The notes under the pieces were generated by a model that ran no database searches, was not told the DNA's origin, and was given only the letters and a program-made list of their open reading frames with translations. A program made the position numbers and the translations under genes. From Adiantum capillus-veneris (Eukaryota; Streptophyta; Polypodiopsida; Polypodiales; Pteridaceae): DNA of 64,000 nt. The stretch covers positions 144,927,140 to 144,991,139 of the forward strand of contig CM043955.1 of assembly GCA_014529385.2 (NCBI GenBank), in the 5' to 3' direction. This document shows positions 22,481 to 33,260 of the stretch, piece after piece (position 1 is the stretch's first letter; every line of letters starts with the position of its first letter).

Positions 22481-23137
22481 ATGTCATATAATGTGTATGG
22501 GTTATGCAATTATGACCAATAGAGGCTAACGTGGCACTATGTACATACATGTAAGGCAGATGTAGCAGTTCTTCAAGAGTATAATCAACATCATTTCACG
22601 GGTGAGACATCTTGTTTTGTGGGATATTGGATAGCTTATGTAGGCAATGCCTATTACTCAGGAGTGCTTATGCTCGTTCGACATGATTTACAACCAAATA
22701 TTGCTTACAATGACTCAAATGGAAGATGGATGGTGGTTCAATGTATTGTTAATGGGGAAGTCTTTGAATTTGGAGGAGTATATGCTTTCACAACTTCTAC
22801 TGATCGTGCAAGATTATGGATTGAGATCTCTTTGTATTGTTGGCACTCTGATGCATTTTTTTGTGGAGATTTTAACAATGCACCAAACCTTGCAGACAAT
22901 ACTGCTCGCTAGTCACACATGTTTCGTATAGAATGTTAGGCATGGGATCATATGATGCGTTCCTGGAATGCCTCATTCAAAAAATTAGGCGCTGAATTTT
23001 AAGCTGGGAAGAGAACTCATTTGGTTTTTGTCACAGATTAAGAGCTATGGAGTGCTTTCTTTCCCTCTCATGTACAGTGTGGTGCTAGGAGTGATGCCCT
23101 GCACGCTACACACTGCTCTCCCTCTTTCCCCTATGTG
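22481..23137 (+). pseudogene. LINE III-a ORF2, endonuclease N-terminal part
   Basis: ATG at 22481 gives MSYNVYGLCNYDQ then a stop, matching the xSWNVRGL start of L1 endonucleases. Further on come ADVAVLQEYNQHHF (catalytic glutamate), EFGGVYAFTTSTDR and CGDFNNAPNLAD (GDFN motif). After about 22912 the frame is interrupted, and later pieces (AWDHMMRSWNASF) look like the rest of the endonuclease. No RT is present. Non-functional. Confidence 0.7.
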
Positions 23138-23219
23138 TAATTATGTGATGCCCCACAAGAGGGCTCTTCATTTGACTGATGTTCAACTGTGTGGTTTCAT
23201 GGTTTTGTGTTGAGGCAAG

Positions 23220-23937
23220 AGCCTCCTTGAGTAGGAACAGGGGTAGCTAGCTGCTACTCCAAAGCAGGCACCGGTGAGGGTCAAAACCTCACTATGCAGG
23301 TGCGAATTCAGCGCTGTGTATGCGCTGTAAATTGACTGTCTTTCAGCCGTACGGATGCCAGAACCCTTGGGAATCGTGTCCCACTGGCAGAGGACAGCTA
23401 GGGGACTGTTTGGGGCTGAAAACAGAGCAAAAACCAGTAAATACAGCGTGCTGAATTTACTGTTTTTGGGCAGGAATCAGAGGGTATACGACAGTGGAAG
23501 TGAGTTCTAGCATGGGAATTGGTTTCACGCAAGTTTTGGGGCTGTTATGCAGCCGAAATTTGGCCAAAACAGGTGGTATATAGCGGGATACTGTTAAAGG
23601 ATTCCCAGGACTCTACTTTGTAATTTACCCTCTCAAAGTATAAAGAAATACCGAAAGGGGCGCCAATTTGGGGGCCTACGGGTTATCGACATCTACTCGG
23701 AGCATTCTAGCTTCCGAGCCGTGTGTGTGCTTAAGTGTTAATTCGCGTCGCAGGTTTCCTTTGCACGTTCTCTGTGTGTGTGTCTAAAGTAAAGTATTTC
23801 GGGTGAAAGCCAAAGCCTACCGCCCCACGGGCCGGTTTCAAGGTTCCGTTGCCGGAACATCAATCACTTTTTTTCTCGAAGAGTGAGCCTCGGTTGTTTG
23901 GGTAAAGACACAGAGTACAAGAACGCTGGATTACACT
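23220..23937 (+). repeat. 5' LTR/leader region of Ty3/gypsy fossil 3
   Basis: A non-coding region upstream of gag containing TATAAA with GAAATACCGAAAGGGGCGCC at 23639-23664. It is followed by about 270 bases of putative R/U5 and leader. The LTR start and end could not be fixed. Confidence 0.5.
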
Positions 23938-25640
23938 ATGGCCGACAAAGGGAAGGGCATTATGGAAGAGGGTTCCTCTTCAAAGGACAAACATGAAATT
24001 CCTATGGTCTTCGAGATTGGCAAGAGCTCACGGCCACGCCAGACTGTACCTCCTGTTAATGTGAATGTCCCTCCAGTAGTACAGGGCTTTATGACTGGGC
24101 AACTTGAGGATGATGCGTTCAGGACTCAGTTAGTTGCTGCGGCAAATGTCTTTTCGCAACTCGTGCAGAATCCAAGGTTTATGGAGTTCTTGCAAGCGCC
24201 ACGAGTGCAACAACAAAATAGGCAACCTACACGGCGTACGGAACTTGTTAAGGCTGAAGCCCAAGTACTCAATGCAACGCAGCAGGATAAGGAACACTCG
24301 CATGTTGCGGAGTTAGGGGCTCCAAAACAGGTTTCCCCCGTGCTTGAACAGGTGGCCAGAACGCGTATTCCACAGATTATACCAGTTCAGCCCGCCACCT
24401 TTCAGAGCCCGCATGCTGTCTTGAATGGACAAGGAACTGGATACCAGGCTATGCACCCAATTTTTCCACCATCCACGGTACATCTTGGGTATTTCGGGGG
24501 TGGATTAGTGTTCCAAAGTATGGCTGGTTATGCGCCTGGCAGCTAGCCGTACATGCCAGGAACAATGTTTGGGGGTATGCAAGGCATCATGCCCAACCCC
24601 ATGTATGGTAGTATCGGCATGCAACAAGGTTTTCAGTGCAACCAAGGCCAGTTTGGGGTGCCACAGGGTCATTTTGGCATGGCTGGTTTTTCTGGACAGT
24701 AGCCAGATATCGCACCTCTGATGCAAAATGTGAATGGCCAAGATGTGCTGATCATGCCTACTACAGTGCCCATGTTGCAGACAATTCCTTGTGACAACTT
24801 GGGGCACTCGGGAAGCTGAAAGCTTACAAAGAAGGTGGTGCAACTGTAAAGTTTAGTACTTTCAGCGGCTTTGAGGATAAAGCAAAGGCTCTCACTTTCC
24901 TCCAGTAGTTTGATACAGCTTATGTATGAGGGAATTTTACAGAGGCCTCGAAAGTCAGGAAAGCTGTCACTTTCTTAAAGGACAATGCGCTTACATGGTG
25001 GATGACATTGTTAATGCAAGGGCAGGCACCCGCCACTTGGGTTTACTTCAAGCAAATGTTTGCATCTGCTTGGCTGTCAAAAGAATTTGAAGCCGACGTC
25101 ATGACGGATTGACAGCAGTACGATCGGAGGTTTTGTAAAGCGTTACTCTTAGTGACCTCCTATAGATTTGTGCCATTGACAGAGCAGATGGAGAAGTATT
25201 GTTGTGGGCTGCCTGAAGGGATTCGTGATTATTGTACGAAGAAGAGAGTGGCTACCCTCACTCAGCTTATGGAAGTAGCGAACACTGGTCTTGCCTTGTT
25301 GAAAGGAGAGGACAATGGGTTTCCAAGCAACAAGAAAGAAGGGCAGCAAAAGAAAAATTTAGCGAAGAAGCCCTTTGTGAAAACGGCTCCTGAAGCGTCA
25401 CAGGGGTTAGAAAATGCCACCAAGGACAAGGATCAGCCGAGACTTCTAGAGCGTAGGCAAAGAAACAAAAAAGGAAGCCTTTTGTGTGCAAGTCGCTCGA
25501 GGAAAAGAAGGTCCTAATGGCTGAAAATAAATGCTTGCGAGCAGCCTGGTCACTTTGCTACCAATTGTCCACAAAGGAAAAGACCAGATGACTCAGATGA
25601 TAAAGAAGACCAGAAAGGCAAGAAGCCTAAACCCACGGCA
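23938..25640 (+). mobile_element. Gag region of Ty3/gypsy fossil 3
   Basis: The region opens with MADKGKGIMEEGSSSKDK and 202 open codons. It includes a retrotransposon gag core (TFSGFEDKAKALTFL, LTWWMTLLMQGQAPATW) and a CCHC knuckle near 25530. Gag would form the particle that houses reverse transcription. Broken in several places. Fossil. Confidence 0.8.
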
Positions 25641-28600
25641 GGTTTGGTGCCAGACATGGTGGGTGATAGGCCTAGTACTGATGCCAGTGAGTTATGCAGG
25701 GCATGGGGTAAAGTTAGGGATCAGACGGCACTCATCTTCTTTGATCTAGGTGCTAAAGCAAACTTTATCTCACCAGAGTTATCTAAGAAGCTAGGCATCA
25801 GAGCTGAAGAGATGGGGTACACAGCAGAGGCAGGGCTTGCATGTCCTGGCCACTCAGAGTGTGTTACTCCCATTATTGGAAAGCTGCGTCTGCATATTCA
25901 GTCATATCTGGACACAGAAGAGTTCTTTATCATGCCATTGGAAGGGTGCGATACGCTACTTGGGATTCCCTGGATGTTCAGAGTACATGGGGTGCTGGAT
26001 GTCTTTGTCAAGACGATCACCCTTCAGCATAGGGGCAAAATTTATGTTTTGGATGTAAAGCTCAAAGGGGAGTCTGTCCCTATTGTATCTGCTTCTGCTA
26101 TCACTTCTGTAATAAAGAATCATCTTTCTATGTACTTGATTTTTGCACTGATGTCTCAGATACTGATCAATCAAATTTATCTGTGTTAGATAAAGAAAGG
26201 TCAACATTTTTGCAAAAATTTAGTGACTATTTTTCTGATTCATTACCGTCGCAATTGCCGCCAGAGAGACTTGAGGACCATCGGATAGATTTGGTGCCAG
26301 GGTGTAGCCCACCAAATAGACCTCCCTACCGGGTTAGTGCGGCGCAACAAAAAGAGATTATGGGCCAGGTTGAGGAGTTATTAGAGAAGGGGCTGATTCA
26401 GCCTAGTTCTTCACCCTTTTGCTCCCAGTGCTCCTAGTGTAGAAGAAGGATGGCTCATGGCGCATGTGTATGGATTACCGTGCGTTAAATAAAAATACCA
26501 TCAAGAATAGGTTTCCTATTCCGTGAATTGATGATATTTTCGATCGTTTAGAGGGTGTTGCAATTTTCAGCAGGATAGACCTTAAGAGTGGGTACCATCA
26601 GATTCGTATAAGGCCAGAGGATGTGCACAAGACCTTTTTTAGAACGACATTTGGTCTTTATGAGTTTCTAGTGATGCCGTTTGGGCTAACAAATGCTCCT
26701 GCCATGTTCAATAGAATGATGGACCGGTTTTTCCGCTCGCATCAACAGTTTGTTGGGACGTTCTTCGATGACATGATAGTCTATTCGAAGAATGAAGAGG
26801 AGCATAGGCGTCATTTGACCATTGTGTTCAAAGAGCTGCGCAGTCACAGGCTACTTGTCAATCCTAAGAAAAGTGAATTCTTCTTGGAAGAGATCCACTT
26901 TCTTGGCCACATAGTCTCAAAGGATGGTGTTAGAATGGATCCCGCAAAGGTCGAAGCTATTAAGACATGGCCAGACTTGAAGACTGTGCACGATGTTAGA
27001 AGCTTCTTGGGATTGTGTTCCTACTATAGAAGGTTTATCAGGAATTTTGCAGAGATAGCATCGCCTCTTCACGCTTTGCAAAAGAAAGAGGTCACTTTCA
27101 GATGGACCCAAAAAGAGATTTCAGCTTTTAGTCTCTTAAAGGAACAGTTGACTTCAAATCCAGTAATTGTTTTGCCAGATCTCAAGAAGTCATTTGTGGT
27201 CCAATGTGACGCCTGTGGTAGTAGCATCGGAGCAATGCTAATGCAAGATGGATGGGTAGTAGCTTATGAAAGCCGAATTTTGCAAGGGCCAGAGAAGACT
27301 ATGCAAGTCTATGAGAAAGAGCTCTTGGTCGTGATTCATGCGCTTTCTAGCTGGAAGCACTACCTCTTAGGTACTGATTTTGTTGTCCAAACAGATCATC
27401 AGACCTTGCGATACTTCTTGACACAGTCAAAGTTATCCGAAAAGCATCTGCGATGGGCAAACATTCTTTCCATGTTCCACTTCCAGATTATGCATGTGGA
27501 AGGCAAGAAGAATGTTGTGGCTGATGCGTTATCATGGAAGCCACAAATTTCAGCCGTGTCAATTCCTTATCATCATGAGTTAGATGACATTAGGGAACAA
27601 TATGCTAAGGATCTTTGAACAGTTGCAAGAGGGGCAACATCATGAGCACTACCTCCTCAGAGATGGTTTTATGATGATGCATGGCAGACTTTGTGTCACT
27701 AGGCCATTGTGACATAAGGTCATTGAAGAGAGTCATGTCCCACCGTATGCAGGGCATCGTGGTAATGATGCGACAGTCAAAGCGGTAGAGACATTCTTCT
27801 ATTGGCCTACCTTGAGGAGAGATGTGGATGCCTTTGTGCGAGCATGCATAATTTGCCAAAAGGTCAAGTTTGAAAGGCAAAAGGCACCAGGGTTGTTACA
27901 CCCACTACCAATTCCAGATAAGCCATGGGAAAGCATTGCTATGGACTTTATCTTTGATCTTCCAAGAACGCCAACAGGGAATGATGGTATATGGACCATT
28001 ATCTGCAGGTTCACCAAGTAGGCCCATTTTATTTCTGTCAGGAAGAAGATAAAATCTGGTCAGATGGAACGCTTGTTTATGTACAATGTGTTTAAGTACC
28101 ATGGTATGCCACAATCGATTGTCAGTGATCGTGATCCTTGCATGACCAGTTTGTTCTGGAGAGGATTGTTTGAGAACATTGGCACTACGCTCAAGTTCTT
28201 GTCTTCGTTTCATCCACAAACTGATGGACAGTCAGAAGAGGCTAATTCTACTGTCTTAGATCTGCTGAAATGCTATGCGTCAGATAATAAGGGCAAGTGG
28301 GAACAGTATTTTCCTATGCTTGAGTATGCGTACAATAATACGGTGCATTCGTCAACTGGCAAAGCACCTTTCGAGATTGTTGAAGGCGGCAAACAAGTTC
28401 CTCCCATTTTGCATACAAAGGACAAGATCTTTGAGGCAGATCGATATGTTGAGAACATGGATGAGATGTATAAGAAAATTAAAGTTGCCTTTGAGAAGAC
28501 TCAGGCAAAACAAAAAAAGGCTGTTGATCGTCACTGTCGTGAATCGCTGTTATCACCTGGTGATTGGGTTCTGTTAAGGTTCGAAAAGGCAAGGTTAAAG

Positions 28601-28750
28601 AAGATGAAGGGCAAGGAACGGTTGTTTCCTAAGCTCAGTATGCGTTACTATGGGCCTTTTCAAGTGCTTGACAAGATCGAGAATCACGAGGCACAATCAT
28701 CAAGTAGAATTGCCCATAGGCACATCTTCCTCCATTCTAACAATCAATAA
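25641..28750 (+). mobile_element. Pol region of Ty3/gypsy fossil 3
   Basis: Domains in order: aspartic protease with FDLGAKANFISPEL (about 25740); reverse transcriptase with MPFGLTNAPAMFNRMM (about 26674) and the catalytic FFDDMIVY (about 26762); RNase H with DACGSSIGAML and TDHQTLRYFL; then integrase with an HHCC finger (ACIICQKVKF), the core IAMDFIFDLP and HPQTDGQSEEAN. The RT/RNase H stretch 26623-27618 is open for 331 codons. Broken elsewhere. Fossil of middling age. Confidence 0.88.
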
Positions 28751-28786
28751 AGCGGATTCCATATACGTTCCTTGCGGGGGATTTTG

Positions 28787-30462
28787 ATGCATGGGCAACG
28801 ACACAAATATCGAGCCAAGCAGAGCATCTTTATATGAATGAACCACTCTATCCCACGCTTCAACTAACGACTTATGATCATGAGATGCAGATGCAGAGGT
28901 TCCAGCACTTCTCGCATCCAATGCAGGTACATAATTTCTTGAGACGGGCGAAACACAAGGCTTTGCAGTCTTCTTTGGAGTTTGTCAACCATCAGTGGAA
29001 TCTCCCATTTTGGCTTTACCTTTGGTATTATCCTTTGCAGTAGGATGTACATTAGCCAAGCTCTTAATTTGTTCTTTATCCTGTTTGACTTGCATGCTTC
29101 CATTAGAATCCCTCATCTTTGGCCTCACAGACGAAGAGGAGGGAGAGGCAACACGAGTTCCAGCTGTAGGAACTGCAGAGTGTGGCAATTTCAACAGAGA
29201 CTCTTGGCATTCAGACTGAATATGGCCAAATTTGCCACAACTAAAACATGCACCCTCAAACTTCCCCCATTTGAGTTTGAATGGCCTTTTGCCTACCATT
29301 GGATCGCCAGAGTCAAGCGTGATTCTTGACGGCATCGGATTATCCGTATCTCACAACACACAAAATCTATTGGAATTAGTATCCAAGTTTGGGGGGGCAT
29401 ATTACTTTGCCCAATTGAGCAGCCAAAATAGAAAAGAAATGCTTCCAAGTCCATGGGAATCCGACTATTTCCACCCAAACTAGGCACCTATGTTGTATCA
29501 AACTCTGATAAACCTTAGTAAGCCCCCATGGCAATACTTGTGTCATTTGCATGTTGAAAAACAAAGCGACATTTCCAACAATTGCGAACGAGTGCCCATG
29601 TCTGCCAGTAACACCTCATAAAAACCACGGGCACCAAAATACACCCCTCCGATTGCTTGTCTTTTCAACAAAAAATCAACCCATTGACCTACATCTTGTG
29701 TTGAGGGCATCTTGCCAAGGAAAAACAAAATAACCGCATTCACCGCATATTGTGCAACCAGATACATAAGCTACTGAACCGGAGTAACCACTTCAGTAGC
29801 GGGTTGCTGACCTTCCCATGCATTCCTAGCATCCGCAAAATCCTCCGACAAGCGCTCTTTGATAACGTTTGCGGCATCCATTGAGGAAAGATCAATGTGT
29901 TTCTACGCTTATATACAGCTTCTTCTGCCATAAATGAACCAACACCGCACCTTCCACCCAAAAAAACCCTGCCGCATATAAACCCCCCTACTTCAAGGAA
30001 ACACAGGACAAGCACTACTCACTTTTAGTTTTTAATAAACTTTCTCTCTTTATCTCTGCACACAACCGCGACTCACTTTACATGCAGCCCAACACTCTTT
30101 CAACAAGAGACTGTACAAAGTCGCACAACAAATTCCAATTACAAACTTTCTGAAGAACCAACTCTCTGTACCAACAAAACACTGTCAGCCGAAACTTGTG
30201 AAGGAGGCTATCGTCGAGCAGTGGGCTGAAGACACAGCTTGTAAAGGTCGCACAGGGCTCAAGGCTCGTAGAGATAGAGCACGCGCAAGGCAGTCCTGAC
30301 TCAGTGCTGTGGACTTGCACGCAGCAAAGATTCACACACAGAGCAAATACAGGCAGAAGGCAGACATGCAGAGAGTGTGATACTCACGCAGAGCAGTCCC
30401 AATGCACGCGCAGGCGAAGTTTAGAGACGCGCAGAGCAGCTTGAGTCGCGCGCGAGAGCACA
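28787..30462 (-). mobile_element. LINE III-b, 5' UTR and ORF1 only
   Basis: A minus-strand sister of III-a. ORF1 starts at about 29882 (MDAANVIKERLSED in the minus frame). It continues with GQWVDFLLKRQAIGGVYFGA, VEIVGFPWTWKHFF and the intact knuckle CFSCGKFGHIQSEC (about 29240), then the charged tail and LVEAWDRVVHSYKDALLGS (III-a: AEAWNKVVRFYKEAVTG). Stops and frame changes are present. ORF2 is missing because the gypsy fossil ends at this border. Upstream of the ATG, about 580 bases of GC-alternating 5' UTR reach the AC-rich tract at about 30463. Confidence 0.72.
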
Positions 30463-30472
30463 CACACATATC

Positions 30473-31676
30473 TTTTTTGTTTGTAAATCGATTTGATTAA
30501 TTTACTAGTGGGAAACCTCGAAGCGAGGAAAACCCACAAAAAGGATCATATACAAGGGAAGAACACATAACCACTCAGCTGTACAGTGTAGCTAGAAACA
30601 TTCATAGGAAAGCTGATGCATCTCTGTGGTGATATCACCAAGTTCCAAAGCAAACCGTAATGATTGCCCAAGAGAAAACTTGAAGAGTGGGAACAGGTCT
30701 GCATGAGTACCATCTAGCATGTAAGCATTGGGCTGACACCACAGGGTCCAATAAGCCCAATATCTGACCCACATAAAGAAAACTGCAAAACGCTATAGTG
30801 TCGGCAAGAAAATGCCAATTGCTCAGAACCTTTTGTGGAAGAAAATCCCTGGAAAACGGAGCTGCATACATGCCGATACACGACGAAGGAAATCTCTAGT
30901 AATGCAGCAATCCCACAACAAGTGGCAGACATTCTCTTCCACAGTCGAACAACGGACATAAGAAGAAGGGCGAATATGACATGCCCTAAGAAAAGTACCG
31001 ACTGGTAGCACTCCAAGCAAACAGCGCCAAAGAAACAGTCGCTCTTTCAAAGGAAAATGGCTTTTCCACAAGGCAGAGAGAAGCTTCCTCCACCAGAGAT
31101 CAGCTTTGTGCATCTGCCAAAGGGCATTATAAGGATCAGCAAGCCAAGGTTGTGGTAGAAGAAGAGCATAAATTCGACCGGCAGAAATATCTTGAAAAGG
31201 CGTTTTTTGAAGATCCCAATCAGACATGCGATCACCATTAGGCAAAGGTGTAACGGGCAAGAAATCAAGCAACATGTTTTGAAGTTCTCTCCAAAACTGA
31301 CGGTAATGCATGCCCAATCCAAAACGGTGAGCAGCGAAGGGAAACTCAAAAGTATATCCAGCCTCATCAACCACACGAATGCCATGACCGGAGAGAAAGT
31401 AAGCTTGGCAAGGCGAGTGGTCGACCAAAGTAAGAGAATACCCGGCTCCAATGGAGACTCTCCGAACGAATCGAATCACTTTCCCGTCAAGGATTTGATG
31501 ATAGATGAATCGTAACCTCTTTCCAGGCCGATACCAAAGTGGAAGCAAGAAGACATCCAGGAATGTGCCCTTCCATCTTGCCAAATACCACCTCGCAGAT
31601 AGATGATTGCCAATGGCCAAATGGGGAAGTAACAACATGCTGACCGAGGTATGCAAACATCAGAGTCCACGGCTGA
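30473..31676 (-). mobile_element. 5'-truncated LINE in an (AC)n tract, ORF2 C-terminus
   Basis: The minus-strand frame 31656-30823 is open for 277 codons. It reads GKVIRFVRRVSIGAGYSL, GMHYRQFWRELQNML, then the zf-RVT region WRKLLSALWKSHFPLKERLF, CLLGVLPVGTFLRACH and CSTVEENVCHLLWDC. This C-terminal zinc domain follows RT in L1-clade ORF2. The 3' end shows a short A-rich tail (ACAAACAAAAAAG, minus). Both ends lie in AC repeats, so the target was probably the microsatellite and the TSD lies within it. It may be the 3' part of the LINE III family, but no overlapping copy proves this. Confidence 0.75.
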
Positions 31677-31700
31677 ACACACACACACACACACACACAC
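31677..31700. repeat. (AC)12 microsatellite
   Basis: The right flank of the truncated LINE. The left flank at 30461-30470 is also an AC tract. Confidence 0.95.
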
Positions 31701-31959
31701 AGACCATGCTTGTCAAGCAAGCACTTTTTTTTTTGCAAGTAAGAAGTGATGCAAGCTGGGCTGCTGCTCATTATTTTAGTCAATCATGTTTTTTCTTCTT
31801 TGTATGGCATGTGCATGCGCTGGCTTGTATGTGCACATGCACTTGTGCATATTTGTGTGTGTGTGTCACTTAGATTGTATTATTTACTAAATAAGTTTTC
31901 TCGTATCATCACATCATTGTATTGCTCTGTTCTTGCATAAATTCTTGTCATCACTACAG

Positions 31960-32108
31960 GATCCTGCATCAGCTAGTACCTTGCAAAATCTGAGAACTTC
32001 AGGCCAGACAGAGCTGGCAGAAGCACAGTGGGAACAAGTACAAAGCAGTCCAAGTCTGAGGGCCATTGTAGAGGAGATGGAAAGAGAGGGACCTGCTACA
32101 GTAATGAA
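31960..32108 (+). CDS. AKR2: AKR2-like gene, exon with second STI1-type region
   Basis: A 149-base exon between the TCACTACAG acceptor and a GTAAGT donor, reading DPASASTLQNLRTSGQTELA through RAIVEEMEREGPATVM and ending with two bases of a split lysine codon. It corresponds to the AKR2A stretch from DPQMSPFLDAF to GGPSAMMK, so exon borders fall at homologous positions. It is less conserved than the preceding exon, with the same helical STI1-like character. No stops. Confidence 0.88.
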
Positions 32109-32646
32109 GTAAGTCCTAGGAACAATTATTGATTCCCATGCGCTGGATGCTATCGAAGTGGTTTTTTTTTCAGCAAGGTCTTGACTCTTACTATGAACAG
32201 GATGTTGACTTCCCTTCAGACGGTCATGGTGCAAGTCTTTGACAGTGATATCTGTTGTGGGCATTCTATGTCAGAGCCTTGTTTGTGACATTCGTCTTGC
32301 TTATTGGTTACATAGGATGCATAACTTGTCTGGTAGGTTGATAATATATAGATAGAAAGATAGGGTATTTGAGAGGTGATTATGATTGGGTGTCTTTGAG
32401 GTCGTTTTTTGGACAGGCTGTCCTGCTATAGTTTCAAATCGTTGATGTCTAGTGTAGTAAAGGCACCACCTGTCATGTCCAATTTATTATTCAATCTTAA
32501 CGGCAATCAGAGTGCCAAGCATTCCAATAGATTGCTTTATCCCTGAAAATAGTGTATTTTCTTGATTGTGTTGCTTTGCTGTCGTAAAAGGATTCTTATT
32601 TTTTGCTTGATCCCTATCATTTTCTCTTGAATTTACGTATTTGCAG
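32109..32646 (+). other. Short AKR2 intron
   Basis: A 538-base phase-2 intron, GTAAGT to TTTGCAG, with no repeat or gene visible. It is the only compact intron of the gene in this window. Confidence 0.85.
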
Positions 32647-32836
32647 GTATATGGATGATCCAGAGGTCTTAAGTAGGCTAGGAAATTCCCTTGGGTTTTC
32701 ATTTCCGGAAGGATCGACCATTGATCATGAAATTAGTCAAGCAACACCAAGTGTGAAGTTTCCAGGTGAAGATACTGGAGAGGAGGTCGAGGAAGGATTG
32801 GCTCTTCACCATGCAGCAAGTGCAGGAGATGCAAAG
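32647..32836 (+). CDS. AKR2: AKR2-like gene, exon leading into the ankyrin domain
   Basis: A 190-base exon. Its first base completes the split lysine codon, then YMDDPEVLSRLGNSLGFSFP follows, aligning with YWNDPEVLKKLGEAMGM of AKR2A. An acidic linker (GEDTGEEVEEG) leads to LALHHAASAGDAK, where Arabidopsis has HQTASLGDVEGLK just before the ankyrin repeats. It ends in phase 0 before GTTTTC, a non-canonical but acceptable GT donor. No exon encoding ankyrin repeats was found in the remaining 31 kb, so either the next intron exceeds that length or the gene is truncated. Confidence 0.87.
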
Positions 32837-33136
32837 GTTTTCACTCTCTGTTTACTTTTCTGCTCAGCATGAAACCTTGGGTTTGGACTTTACCTTTAGA
32901 TTGTGTGGGAGAAAGGTCCACTTGCGGGCAGGGTTGTTCCTTTATGCTATTTAAGAGGTTTCTCTTCAGCAAGGTTTCAAAATTGATAAAACACTCATCC
33001 ACATACACAAACATATTTCCTCTTATGTTTTTGTAAGGGATGATTTTGATTTAAAATCAGTTGGTTTACATGAGTGAATGTATGGTGAGAATTAGAGAAG
33101 CCGGGGAAAGGGGAGGCAGCAAGGGCCAATCAATGT

Positions 33137-33260
33137 GTCTGACCTACGATTCAACCCTTAGACTGGCAGTTTGGAATGCTGATGGGACCTTGAAGTTCAA
33201 TGCAGGACATTTTGAGGAGTCCTTTGAGGTTCGGAAGTGTATTGAAGTACAAAAGACGCT
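33137..33260 (+). mobile_element. Old remnant of a LINE II-type endonuclease start
   Basis: STLRLAVWNADGTLKFNAGH then FEESF parallels the LINE II start TTLKVATWNCNGSMRLYVGA then FEDSF. The spacing is preserved, but the catalytic asparagine context (WNCNG) reads WNADG. Only about 40 residues are alignable. Confidence 0.4.

Larger units (their letters stand above)
20878..23137 (+). mobile_element. LINE III-a, L1-type, 5' half only
   Basis: A 5' UTR of about 360 bases, ORF1 (21238-22169) and the start of ORF2 (endonuclease, from 22481) are present. RT and the 3' end are absent because a gypsy LTR region follows. The left end abuts a GT microsatellite. It is a different family from LINE I: the ORF1 knuckle has the plant zf-CCHC_4 form and lacks a proline-rich linker. 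The same family occurs inverted at 28787-30462. Boundaries are approximate. Confidence 0.75.
23138..28786 (+). mobile_element. Ty3/gypsy fossil 3
   Basis: A 5' LTR-like region with the shared TATA-like core (23639-23664), gag from 23938, then protease, RT, RNase H and integrase in Ty3/gypsy order up to about 28750, and a purine tract (TTGCGGGGGAT) at about 28773. No chromodomain follows the integrase, unlike fossil 1, and no 3' LTR could be matched, so it is truncated on the right by LINE III-b. No obvious primer-binding site of the methionine type was found. It looks nearly complete internally but has several breaks (my estimate is about ten). Outer ends are approximate. Confidence 0.85.
20421..31959 (+). 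other. 11.5-kb AKR2 intron filled with retroelements
   Basis: The donor GTGAGT at 20421 and an acceptor ending TCACTACAG at 31959 bound an intron that joins two phase-0 codons. It contains LINE III-a, a Ty3/gypsy fossil, LINE III-b and a truncated LINE. Between the donor and 20877 there are only TG/G-rich tracts and a stretch near 20541-20590 that resembles 31709-31760 at the other end of the intron (TTGCAAGTNAGAANTGATGC). Confidence 0.85.
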
